Of a stretch of 5,700 nucleotides of DNA, positions 1 through 5,700 are shown piece by piece. The stretch lies in assembly GCA_030596915.1 (NCBI GenBank), contig JAUVSX010000229.1:1-5700 (forward strand). Reading direction: 5' to 3'. The first letter of the stretch is position 1, and each line of letters begins with the position of its first letter. A program made the translations under genes and the position numbers. The notes beneath the pieces were generated by a model that was given only the letters and a program-made list of their open reading frames with translations, was not told where the DNA came from and made no database searches. The stretch comes from Chloroflexota bacterium (GTDB taxonomy: Bacteria > Chloroflexota > Anaerolineae > B4-G1).

Positions 1-605
1 CGCTCCTCGCAGCCGCCGAGGAGCGCCTGCTCGAACGGGGGTGCAGCGAGATCGTCGCCTTCGATCACGACTTCCGAGTTCCTGCATACCACCTGGCCCA
101 CGCCGACCTCACGGACCGATGGGACCACGTGCACGCGCTTCTGGGAATCAACGGCTACCATCGGGTCCGGGGCGAAGTCTTCCTCGATTGGCCGGACTTC
201 CAGCCCCCTGATGCGGGCGACTGCCCGGTCAAGGCGGACGTACGCATCGAGCGCTGGCCCGACGGCGGGACGCGCGACAACTTCGCCGTCAACGCGCACC
301 TGGGTGAGGAGAAAGTGGGCACCTGCATATGCTGCGACGGAGGGGAGTTCGCCAGCGACGCGCCGGCCCAGGATTGGGTGTTCACGCTTTGGCTTTGGGT
401 GGATGACTCCCTGCAAGGCAGAGGGCTGGGACGCTACCTGCTTCTGCGCGCGCTGGCTGAGGCGCGCGCAGTGGGATATCGCCACGCCGCCATCAGCACG
501 GACTGGACCAACCACCGCGCGGTCCTCTTCTACGGCAACATCGGCTACCGAGCTGTCGACTGGACCTCGCTGTATCGACGAGGAGCCCGAGATGAATCTG
601 CATGA
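1..605 (+). CDS. Tandem GNAT-family N-acetyltransferase, 5' end outside window
   Basis: The reading frame (first full codon at base 3) is open from the window edge to TGA 603-605, giving 200 visible residues. Residues about 1-65 look like the end of a first GNAT domain: an AAEERLLERG helix, then a stretch ending NGYHRVRGEVFLDWPDF. A second, complete GNAT domain follows. Its acetyl-CoA pyrophosphate loop is QGRGLG (residues 138-143, bases 414-431), preceded by the strand FTLWLWVDD and followed by the C-terminal NHRAVLFYGNIGYRAV motif typical of GNAT enzymes. The family moves an acetyl group from acetyl-CoA to an amine, but the substrate cannot be told here. A GTG at 129 could be read as a start, but the matching sequence upstream argues against it. 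The stop overlaps the deaminase start by 14 bases, which suggests coupled translation. GNAT assignment is firm; the two-domain layout is likely. Confidence 0.88.
   Translation, partial: LLAAAEERLLERGCSEIVAFDHDFRVPAYHLAHADLTDRWDHVHALLGINGYHRVRGEVFLDWPDFQPPDAGDCPVKADVRIERWPDGGTRDNFAVNAHLGEEKVGTCICCDGGEFASDAPAQDWVFTLWLWVDDSLQGRGLGRYLLLRALAEARAVGYRHAAISTDWTNHRAVLFYGNIGYRAVDWTSLYRRGARDESA
581..585 (+). promoter_or_regulatory. Ribosome binding site for the deaminase gene
   Basis: AGGAG lies six bases before ATG 592, inside the end of the acetyltransferase gene. It fixes the deaminase start at 592, although the same frame stays open much further upstream. Confidence 0.75.
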
Positions 606-1644
606 GTACGCGCGGCGAATGCCAAAAACGGAGTTGCACGTCCACCTTGAGGGGTCGATTCGCCCCCCCACGCTGTTGCGGTTGGCGCAACGGAACGGCG
701 TGGCGCTTCCAGCGCAAGACGAGGCAGGCCTCGAGGAGTTCTACCGCTTCCGCGATTTCGACCATTTCATCGCGGTCTACATCACCGTGACGCGCTGCCT
801 GCGCACACCCGACGACTACAGACTGATCGCCTACGAGTTTGGCGCCAACTGCGCCCGACAGAACATCCGTCACGCCGAGGCAACCTTCTCTGTCGAGACC
901 AACATACGCTTCACCGGCCTTTCTTGGCAGGCCATCGTGGAGGGCCTGAATGAGGGGCGCTCTCAGGCTCGCGAGGAGTATGGCGTTGACTGGCGTTGGG
1001 TATTCGACATCGTGCGGAATCTGCCGGAAACGCAGGACGAGGTCGTGGAGATCGCCTTGGCGGCGCGAGAACACGGAGTCGTTGCGCTGGGCCTTGGCGG
1101 CACCGAAAGCGACTTCCCGCCGGAGCTGTTCGTACGGAGCCACGCGCGGGCGCGGGCAGAGCGCCTGCCTCGGGTACCACACGCGGGCGAGACAGCCGGA
1201 CCGGAGAGTGTGTGGGCTGCGTTGCGGCTGCTGCACGCCGACCGCATTGGGCACGGCGTGCGATCGGCCGAGGACCCCGCCCTGGTCGCCTTCCTGGTAG
1301 AGACTCAGACTCCCATCGAACTATGCCCGACCAGCAACATCCGCCTGGGCGTCTACCCAGGCTATGAAACACATCCGCTGCGCGACCTCTGGGACGCCGG
1401 CGTGCTTGTCACAGTCAACTCCGACGACCCACCCATGTTCGGCACAGACCTCAACCACGAGTACGAGGTCCTGATAGACCACTTCGGTTTCGGTCTCGAC
1501 GAGCTGGAGGAAGTCAGTCTGAACGGCGTGCGAGCGAGCCTGCTGCCTGAGCCCGACAAGACCCGCCTGGAGCGGACGTTCCGCACCGAGTTCGCCGAGC
1601 TGCGCGGTGAGTTGGGCAGCACGCCGCGTGCCCGATCCCTGTAG
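592..1644 (+). CDS. Adenosine deaminase family protein (adenosine or aminofutalosine deaminase)
   Basis: This 350-residue cytosolic zinc enzyme hydrolyses the 6-amino group of an adenine nucleoside or a related compound, releasing ammonia. It is a normal, full-length family member. Visible residues: zinc ligands H16 and H18 (ELHVHLEGS), G170 in GLGG, zinc ligand H197 and catalytic E200 in PHAGET, catalytic H221 in RIGHG, the ELCPTSN motif at 243-249, and D278-D279 in NSDDPPMFGTDL, D278 being a zinc ligand. The start is set by AGGAG at 581-585 and by the family's usual N-terminus. The family also holds adenine deaminases and the aminofutalosine deaminases of the alternative menaquinone route. 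The FDI, LGLGG and NSDDPPMFGTDLN segments resemble, from memory, the actinobacterial aminofutalosine-type group, so the substrate is left open and no gene symbol is given. The stop codon sits inside a repeat arm. Confidence 0.93.
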   Translation: MNLHEYARRMPKTELHVHLEGSIRPPTLLRLAQRNGVALPAQDEAGLEEFYRFRDFDHFIAVYITVTRCLRTPDDYRLIAYEFGANCARQNIRHAEATFSVETNIRFTGLSWQAIVEGLNEGRSQAREEYGVDWRWVFDIVRNLPETQDEVVEIALAAREHGVVALGLGGTESDFPPELFVRSHARARAERLPRVPHAGETAGPESVWAALRLLHADRIGHGVRSAEDPALVAFLVETQTPIELCPTSNIRLGVYPGYETHPLRDLWDAGVLVTVNSDDPPMFGTDLNHEYEVLIDHFGFGLDELEEVSLNGVRASLLPEPDKTRLERTFRTEFAELRGELGSTPRARSL

Positions 1645-1664
1645 CCGCGGTTTCCATACCGCGC
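1640..1664 (+). repeat. Left REP-like arm
   Basis: TGTAG is followed by a hairpin with stem CGCGGT (1646-1651) / ACCGCG (1658-1663) and loop TTCCAT. The deaminase stop codon TAG (1642-1644) is part of the GTAG head. Confidence 0.75.
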
Positions 1665-1688
1665 CCTGGGGCACGATTCACCGACAGA

Positions 1689-1713
1689 GCGCGCTATGGA
1701 AAGCGCGGCTACA
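1689..1713 (-). repeat. Right REP-like arm, inverted
   Basis: On the plus strand the stem is CGCGCT (1690-1695) / AGCGCG (1702-1707) with loop ATGGAA, followed by CTACA, the complement of the TGTAG head. Compared with the left arm, one G-C stem pair is flipped to C-G, so the hairpin is preserved. Confidence 0.75.
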
Positions 1714-1745
1714 CTCACCGGCCCCACCGCGCCGATGCTACGCTG

Positions 1746-1931
1746 TCAGGTCGAGGGGGGCTGGTCCGCGTCCCGGGCAACATCTCCGTTCAGCTTCCGA
1801 AGCTCCAACAGGATCGCTCGCAGCAGGAGCACCTGCAGCCGCCGGTACTGCACGGTGCTGGCCAGCCGGGCCCAGCGCGAAGCGTCGGAAGTCAGATACC
1901 TCTCAACCATCTGCGCCACATCTTGCGACAT
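1746..1931 (-). CDS. Small hypothetical protein, 61 residues
   Basis: I do not recognise this protein. It starts MSQDVAQMVERYLTSD and is predicted to be mostly helical. Residues about 27-49 (VQYRRLQVLLLRAILLELRKLNG) form a strongly amphipathic leucine/arginine-rich helix, possibly a dimerisation or protein-contact segment. The tail is polar and probably disordered (DVARDADQPPST). It has no cysteines and no convincing membrane segment or signal peptide. The ATG at 1931 has a good GAGAGG five bases upstream, and the gene begins 11 bases after the DUF2284 gene stops on the same strand, so the two are almost surely cotranscribed. The frame stays open upstream to an ATG at 2021, but that would overlap the neighbour by 79 bases and lacks support. 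Real gene: likely. Function: unknown. Confidence 0.65.
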   Translation of the reverse strand: MSQDVAQMVERYLTSDASRWARLASTVQYRRLQVLLLRAILLELRKLNGDVARDADQPPST

Positions 1932-1936
1932 GTCCA

Positions 1937-1942
1937 CCTCTC
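1937..1942 (-). promoter_or_regulatory. Ribosome binding site for the 61-residue protein
   Basis: On the minus strand GAGAGG sits five bases before ATG 1931, in the 11-base gap after the DUF2284 stop. It favours the short start over the upstream in-frame ATG at 2021. Confidence 0.65.
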
Positions 1943-2605
1943 TCACACGATGAATACAATCCCAACCGTGATGGCGCACGGCACCTGGGCCAGGTCGCCG
2001 ACCAGCGCGTACATATCCCATCCCACCGTCCTCGTCAGAGCGACCACATCAATCCCCGCGGCCTCCATCGCCGGGCGAGAGCGATGCGGGAACCGGCACC
2101 TGCCGCTGTCAAGGAACTGGCACAGTTGGCCTTGGCACAGGTAGTCCTTGCACGATCCCCCACCAAACCCCATCGCCAGGTGGTAGCCATCCTTGTAGGC
2201 CTGGTTTTCAATCGCGCAGACGATCTCGGCACTCTGTTGGTGGAAAGATAGCACCCGCCGCCGCTCCTCAGCGGTCTGGCCCCTCCCAGGCGCATAGGCC
2301 TCGATCGGCGCTACATCGCACTTGAACAGCAGCGCCCAGGAGAATCGGTTGACTGCCCCTCGCACGAGATCCAGGTCTGGTCCGTAGGGAGGGCAGTTGG
2401 GCGTCTCGCCCGCTCGGAGGCAGCGTGGCACTGTGCACTTGAGCCGCACTCGCTCATCGACGATCACGCTGCTGGCCGCCACGATGGCCACCCCCGATGC
2501 GCCCATCTGGCTCGCCAAGTCGCGGTAGCGCTCGAGATCAGCCCCGACCATCTCCCCAGAGGTGTTGGCAGCAAACGGTCTGACGGCACTAGCATGTGCG
2601 TCCAT
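1943..2605 (-). CDS. DUF2284 family protein, predicted metal-binding
   Basis: This 220-residue cytosolic protein carries the cysteine signature of the DUF2284 family. The first cluster is C57, C62 and C71 in VRLKCTVPRC....NCPPYGP, with C96 in the following strand (ALLFKC). The second cluster, C152, C157, C162 and C170, sits in GGSCKDYLCQGQLCQ....GRCRFPHRSRP, followed by the family's MEAAGIDV segment (180-187). The spacing suggests an iron-sulfur or other metal site, but no activity is established for the family that I can cite. The usual tyrosine-glycine before the CPP motif is replaced (RAGETPNCPP), a small departure. Start ATG 2605 has GGGAG and AAGG upstream; the first 20 or so residues are poorly conserved-looking, so a later start such as M19 is possible. 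The 61-residue gene follows after 11 bases, and the CcdA-like thiol-disulfide gene lies 138 bases upstream. Confidence 0.85.
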   Translation of the reverse strand: MDAHASAVRPFAANTSGEMVGADLERYRDLASQMGASGVAIVAASSVIVDERVRLKCTVPRCLRAGETPNCPPYGPDLDLVRGAVNRFSWALLFKCDVAPIEAYAPGRGQTAEERRRVLSFHQQSAEIVCAIENQAYKDGYHLAMGFGGGSCKDYLCQGQLCQFLDSGRCRFPHRSRPAMEAAGIDVVALTRTVGWDMYALVGDLAQVPCAITVGIVFIV

Positions 2606-2609
2606 CTCA

Positions 2610-2618
2610 CCTTCTCCC
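2610..2618 (-). promoter_or_regulatory. Ribosome binding site for the DUF2284 gene
   Basis: On the minus strand GGGAGAAGG ends four bases before ATG 2605. The GGGAG part is eight bases from the start and the AAGG part four, so both fall in a usable range and support this ATG. Confidence 0.6.
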
Positions 2619-2668
2619 TATCGAATGCCTGTCACCAATCCGAAACTCGCGGCGCCGGCCAGGTCTTC

Positions 2669-2696
2669 TGCACAACGTGCACCGATCCTCGATCGG
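2669..2696. other. Two small adjacent hairpins in the 138-base gap
   Basis: The gap 2606-2743 between the CcdA-like gene and the DUF2284 gene holds two abutting perfect palindromes. TGCAC/GTGCA with a 3-base loop spans 2669-2681, and CCGAT/ATCGG with a 5-base loop spans 2682-2696. Neither has a T-tract on either strand, so they are not classic terminators. They could be a weak attenuator or an operator, or be due to chance. I see no convincing promoter in this gap. Confidence 0.25.
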
Positions 2697-2743
2697 GCCC
2701 GGCGTATGCGCGTGCGTCACCGATAAGCGAAGCAGTGCTCGCG

Positions 2744-4363
2744 CTAGAGGATAGGCGAGGCAATCAGCCAGGCTGCCAAGAAGACGAACAACACGCCGGT
2801 CGCCAGCTTGACCGTCGCCGCGTGGCGGCGCAGCGTTGCCCCCAACTGCATCGATGTTGTCCCAAAGTAGACGAGCGCAAAGACGACCACCAGTGGCAGG
2901 ATGAAGAGCGAATTGTACAGCACCAGCAGCAGCGCAGCCTGCGCCTGCATCTCGGGCACGCTCATCACGAAGATGATCGTCGGCAGGTACACCTGGCCCG
3001 TGCAGGCCAACTCAAGGAGCGACACCACGATCCCCGCTGGGAGCGCCGCCAGGCTGATGGCGCGCGTGGTGCTGGCCCGCCGGATCACGCTGTTGACGCG
3101 GCGACGTATCCGCTCAGGCATCACCAGTGCCATGTCCTTGATCTCACCGCGCCGTGCCTTGCGGTAGTCGAGGAAGCTCCCAGCCGCCAAGGCGAGACAC
3201 ACAACCGCCGTGATGCCATATAGCCACGGACCCAGCCGCGACTCGGCGATGAGGGGGATTGTGCTGAGCACGCGCCACAGGCCGAATCCGACGAGCGTGT
3301 AGGCAAGGAACACGCCCAGCGTGAACAGCCCCCCCACCAGCAGCAGATCCTTGCCCTTCCGCCCTACGGCGGAGAGGTAGGAGATCAGGAAGATCAGAGT
3401 CGCGAAGGCACAAGGGTTCAGACCGTCAACGAGGCCGGCCAGACCGACGGTCAGCACGTTGGGGAGGCTTGGTGGCCCGGTCGGATCAGCCCCAAACTGC
3501 ACCCATACCTTCTCCGCGCCGGAGGCAGCATGTTTCTCAACCAGCGCCTGTACGTTCTGCGGCGTGATCTCACCTTCGCCGATGAGCGCATCGTTGCCAA
3601 TGAATAGAGCAGGTGCGTGCATATCCTTCTCGCGCCCCGCGCGCTCTGCCAGCCACTGAGCCAGGTCCGTCCGGTCGTAGATGTTGAACTCGTCGACGAC
3701 CAGTTGCGGGTTGCGACCACGCACGTACTGTATGTCTGACTCTGCGCGGCTGCAGTCCTTGCACCCAACCTGGTAGAAGTAGGCCGCCCAGACCGGCGCC
3801 GGGTTGGCGCATGCCGAGTTCTCGTCCACTTCGCACAGCTCGGCTGCTTCTCCCGATGGCAGTTCGAAACCGCCGCCCGGGTTGCCGCCGCCTTCGATCG
3901 GGATCGTCTCCAGGCCTGGGATGGCTGGCCAACCCGTGCCTCCCGCGGCAACGCAGGATTCGAGAATACAGGAGAGTTGCTGCCGGATTTCATCTTCGCC
4001 GATGAGCACCTGCTCGCCGACGATAAGCGTGGGGAAGCCACGCTCTTCCGCAGCCACACCGAACATCTCCTCCGCGCGGATGAGCATATCATACTTATCG
4101 GCGTCAATCTCCCCGGGTTGGCTTGGATCACGAAGCTGCACCATCTTGATCTGAAGGCGGTCGCCAAACCCAGCCCTGAGTGGCTCCAGCACTTCCTCGA
4201 TGACAACGATACAGTGGGGACAATCGTCGCGGTAGAAGTACACAACGCGCGCCGCCGGCTCGGCCTGGGCGCAGGCAATGCCAGACCCGGCGGCCAAGGT
4301 CACAGCCAGCGCGACCAGAAACGCCAGCCACGCTCGTGGCACCCGAAGCGAGTGAGAGATCAT
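2744..4363 (-). CDS. Exported double-thioredoxin/CcdA (DsbD-like) thiol-disulfide transmembrane protein
   Basis: This 539-residue protein probably carries electrons across the membrane to extracytoplasmic disulfides. In order: a signal peptide (1-34, cut near ACAQA/E); thioredoxin-like domain 1 with CPHC at 48-51 and cis-proline P111 (GFPTLIVG); a linker containing GWPAIPG; thioredoxin-like domain 2 with CKDC at 201-204 and cis-proline P251 (APALFIG); and a six-helix CcdA/DsbD-type domain (about 305-537). The membrane cysteine pair is C317 (GLNPCAF) and C454 (ELACTGQ). Extra cysteines at 132/137 and 177/185 may form structural or regulatory disulfides. The order differs from proteobacterial DsbD, whose CcdA-like domain is followed by a C-terminal thioredoxin domain. 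A GTG at 4393 would add ten residues; I prefer ATG 4363 because it gives a typical signal peptide, but neither start has a clear ribosome binding site. C41 of the longer form does not fit a lipobox. Confidence 0.9.
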   Translation of the reverse strand: MISHSLRVPRAWLAFLVALAVTLAAGSGIACAQAEPAARVVYFYRDDCPHCIVVIEEVLEPLRAGFGDRLQIKMVQLRDPSQPGEIDADKYDMLIRAEEMFGVAAEERGFPTLIVGEQVLIGEDEIRQQLSCILESCVAAGGTGWPAIPGLETIPIEGGGNPGGGFELPSGEAAELCEVDENSACANPAPVWAAYFYQVGCKDCSRAESDIQYVRGRNPQLVVDEFNIYDRTDLAQWLAERAGREKDMHAPALFIGNDALIGEGEITPQNVQALVEKHAASGAEKVWVQFGADPTGPPSLPNVLTVGLAGLVDGLNPCAFATLIFLISYLSAVGRKGKDLLLVGGLFTLGVFLAYTLVGFGLWRVLSTIPLIAESRLGPWLYGITAVVCLALAAGSFLDYRKARRGEIKDMALVMPERIRRRVNSVIRRASTTRAISLAALPAGIVVSLLELACTGQVYLPTIIFVMSVPEMQAQAALLLVLYNSLFILPLVVVFALVYFGTTSMQLGATLRRHAATVKLATGVLFVFLAAWLIASPIL

Positions 4364-4401
4364 CTCAGGGGAAGGGGCCGATTCAGCATCCACGGCGGAC
4401 G

Positions 4402-4429
4402 ATTATGCCACAACAAGGCGGTTCCGCAA
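4402..4429 (-). promoter_or_regulatory. Possible promoter for the CcdA-like gene
   Basis: On the minus strand TTGCGG (4424-4429) is followed after 16 bases by CATAAT (4402-4407), a five-of-six match to a sigma-70 -10 box; the -35 box matches only three of six. Transcription would begin near 4395, leaving a leader of about 30 bases before ATG 4363. It lies in the short gap after the glycosyltransferase gene, one of the few AT-rich spots nearby. Confidence 0.3.
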
Positions 4430-4441
4430 CCACTTCGCCGG

Positions 4442-5566
4442 CTACGAGGTCTGGGGAGCTGTTGCTCGCGCGCAGCGCTCAATGGCGTAGAGGGCCGTAT
4501 GCGCGCAAGCCTCCCAGGAAAACCGGCGAGCGTTGATGTGGCCGCGCTCGATGAGCGACCGGCGCAACGGTGTGTCCGTGGCGATGCGCCACATCGCATC
4601 GCGCACCGCTCTCGTATCCGACGGATCGACTAGAAGCGCCCCCTCGCCCGCCACTTCCGGCAGACTTGAGCTCGTGCTCGTGACTACTGGGCAGCCGCAA
4701 GCCTGGGCCTCGACCACCGGCAGCCCAAAACCTTCGTACAGCGAGGGGAACACGAACGCTATCGCGCCGCTGAGCAGGGCCGCCTTGTCCTCATCGTCGA
4801 TGTAGCCCGGGAACACCACTCGCCGATCAAGCCCGAGCCCCTCCGCTTGCGCGAAGAGATCTTCGCACAGCCACCCCCGCTTGCCTGCGATAACCAGCGA
4901 CGGGGCTACCTGGAAGAACCCCGGATCGAAAGCCGCGAAGGCGCTCAACAGCCGCGACAAGTTCTTGCGGGGCTGGATACTTCCCAGGTACAAGAAGTAT
5001 GGCTCCCTGATCCTAAGCCGCGTGCGGACTTCGTCGATCACCGCCCGATCGCGCACCGGCGCCAGGTGCTTGTCGACGCCCGGATAGGCGACAGTGACTT
5101 TGGATAGGGGGACCCCGTAGTGCGAGACGAGATCGCTCTTCGTCGACATCGAATCAGCGAGAAGATGGCCTGCGGCCCGCACGCTCCAGCGCGTCGAACG
5201 GTCGAGGTACAGCCGCTGCCGCCAGGGGTGAGCCTCGGGATACTGGAGGTAGCCAAGGTCGTGCACGGTCACCACGCTGGCGGCGGGATGGATGAGCGGG
5301 AGCACGTGAGCAGGGACAAACAGTGCATCTGGCCGGCACCTGACCATCTCCCAGGACAGACGGCCGTGTGTCCAGAGACGCGGGGCGTGCAAGACGCGCC
5401 GCTCGGCGCCCAGCATCACACGTGACGCAGGCAGCGAACGCAGGTAGAGACGAAGCGTATGAGCACTTTCCAGGTCCAGGAGGGCCTCGATCAGACGCCT
5501 CGAGTAGATCTCCGTTCCGGTGGGGCGGTCACAGACCGCACGGCTGGCATCGATGCCTATCAGCAT
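4442..5566 (-). CDS. GT4-family glycosyltransferase (GT-B fold)
   Basis: This 374-residue enzyme should transfer a sugar, probably from a nucleotide donor, onto a glycan or lipid acceptor at the cytoplasmic side of the membrane. The N-terminal acceptor half starts MLIGIDASRA with the glycine-rich PTGTEIYSRRLIEAL loop, and has VHDLGYLQYP (101-110). The C-terminal donor half has YLGSIQPRKNL (193-203), whose arginine and lysine usually bind the donor phosphates, then FPGYIDDED, and the EX7E motif E278/E286 in YEGFGLPVVEA. This is a complete GT4 (glycosyl transferases group 1) protein of usual length with no signal peptide or membrane helix. The nearest familiar relatives are mannosyl- or rhamnosyl-type transferases, but donor and acceptor cannot be read from sequence. 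ATG 5566 has only a weak AGG upstream. It lies 37 bases after rpiB on the same strand; no glycan cluster is visible. Confidence 0.92.
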   Translation of the reverse strand: MLIGIDASRAVCDRPTGTEIYSRRLIEALLDLESAHTLRLYLRSLPASRVMLGAERRVLHAPRLWTHGRLSWEMVRCRPDALFVPAHVLPLIHPAASVVTVHDLGYLQYPEAHPWRQRLYLDRSTRWSVRAAGHLLADSMSTKSDLVSHYGVPLSKVTVAYPGVDKHLAPVRDRAVIDEVRTRLRIREPYFLYLGSIQPRKNLSRLLSAFAAFDPGFFQVAPSLVIAGKRGWLCEDLFAQAEGLGLDRRVVFPGYIDDEDKAALLSGAIAFVFPSLYEGFGLPVVEAQACGCPVVTSTSSSLPEVAGEGALLVDPSDTRAVRDAMWRIATDTPLRRSLIERGHINARRFSWEACAHTALYAIERCARATAPQTS

Positions 5567-5603
5567 TGCCTGACAGGAAACGACGACACGACGCCCGGCG
5601 GGG

Positions 5604-5700
5604 TCACGGGCAGCCCTCCAGCGCGTGAATCTTGCCCACGCGTCTGGCGTGGCGACCGCCCTCGAATTCGCTCTCTAGAAACGTCCGCACAATCTCCTGC
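5604..5700 (-). CDS. rpiB: Ribose-5-phosphate isomerase B, C-terminal fragment (gene runs off the window)
   Basis: The last 31 residues of a protein are visible on the minus strand (bases 5699-5607, stop TGA 5606-5604). They read IVRTFLESEFEGGRHARRV followed by GKIHALEGCP. The FL...FEGGRHARRV.KI pattern is the well-known C-terminus of RpiB, where the arginines of GRHxxR contact the substrate phosphate. RpiB interconverts ribose 5-phosphate and ribulose 5-phosphate in the pentose phosphate pathway. The catalytic cysteine and histidines lie outside the window. The glycosyltransferase gene starts 37 bases downstream and may be cotranscribed. The fragment is short, but the motif is distinctive. 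Confidence 0.82.
   Translation of the reverse strand, partial: QEIVRTFLESEFEGGRHARRVGKIHALEGCP

Larger units (their letters stand above)
1640..1713. repeat. REPIN-like element: two inverted REP hairpins
   Basis: Two 25-base arms (1640-1664 and 1689-1713) are reverse complements of each other with only two mismatches, separated by 24 bases. Each arm begins, on its own strand, with TGTAG and then forms a 6-base-pair hairpin with a 6-base loop. This is the layout known for REP sequences (GTAG tetranucleotide next to a palindrome) and for their inverted pairs (REPINs/BIMEs), which are mobilised by RAYT (TnpA-REP) transposases. The element lies between convergent genes, a usual REP location. No transposase gene is in the window, so it would be a non-autonomous copy. 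The 74-base structure could also fold as one long hairpin and may act as a two-way terminator, although there is no U-tract. The inverted repeat is seen directly; the REPIN label is inference. Confidence 0.75.

Noticed and set aside
211..591. In-frame upstream extension of the deaminase that would give a 477-residue protein
   Set aside because: It overlaps the acetyltransferase in another frame, its composition is arginine/threonine-rich and unlike any domain, and the true start at 592 has a ribosome binding site and the family's N-terminus.
493..1254. Long minus-strand open frame opposite the deaminase
   Set aside because: It is an antisense shadow of a clearly coding gene in GC-rich DNA; the translation shows no domain-like features.
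1640..1713. CRISPR array or simple rho-independent terminator
   Set aside because: There are only two copies and they are inverted, so it is not a CRISPR. No T-tract follows either arm, so a classic terminator is not supported, though the fold could still slow transcription.
1607..2251. Plus-strand open frame of 214 residues across the repeat and the DUF2284 gene
   Set aside because: It runs through the inverted repeat and opposite two supported minus-strand genes, and its composition is low-complexity and not protein-like.
2594..3223. Plus-strand open frame opposite the CcdA domain
   Set aside because: It is antisense to a membrane domain with clear motifs; the translation is rich in H, R and Q, as expected for the complement of hydrophobic coding sequence.
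4264..4278. Lipobox at the signal peptide of the CcdA-like protein
   Set aside because: The residues before the cysteine (G-I-A-C) lack the usual leucine-type residue at -3, and a normal signal peptidase I site (AQA/E) follows at once.
3977..4633. Plus-strand open frame across the gap between the CcdA-like and glycosyltransferase genes
   Set aside because: It overlaps two well-supported minus-strand genes and shows no recognisable domain or ribosome binding site.

Overview
The window is GC-rich, gene-dense bacterial chromosome holding seven protein genes and one compact repeat element. I see no tRNA, rRNA, CRISPR array, transposase or phage gene. The best guess for the source is a Chloroflexota lineage, Anaerolineae-like. 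I base this on my recollection of similar proteins: the style of the GT4 glycosyltransferase, and the two-thioredoxin CcdA fusion with its WPxIPG linker. That placement is an inference and was not tested.

Left part, plus strand (1-1644): the 3' end of a tandem GNAT acetyltransferase gene overlaps by 14 bases a complete adenosine-deaminase-family gene with all metal and catalytic residues in place. The two are probably translationally coupled.

Centre (1640-1745): this is the meeting point of two convergent gene blocks. It holds two inverted copies of a small GTAG-headed hairpin, laid out like a REPIN (a pair of inverted REP sequences). The two copies differ only by a paired change that keeps each hairpin intact. 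The deaminase stop codon lies inside the first copy.

Right part, minus strand (5700 down to 1746), in order of transcription: the C-terminus of ribose-5-phosphate isomerase B (rpiB); a complete GT4 glycosyltransferase; an exported double-thioredoxin/CcdA (DsbD-like) membrane thiol-disulfide protein; a cysteine-rich DUF2284 putative metal-binding protein; and an unrecognised 61-residue protein 11 bases after it. Gaps are 37, 78 (48 if a GTG start is used), 138 (with a ribosome binding site and two tiny hairpins) and 11 bases. All five genes may be read together, but the 138-base gap and a possible promoter before the CcdA fusion allow separate units. The CcdA fusion and the DUF2284 protein could share a redox or metal theme. 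The rest looks like ordinary metabolism: nucleoside salvage or futalosine-type chemistry, pentose phosphate, and glycan synthesis.

The most notable item is the REPIN-like element. No wholly new multi-gene system is evident.
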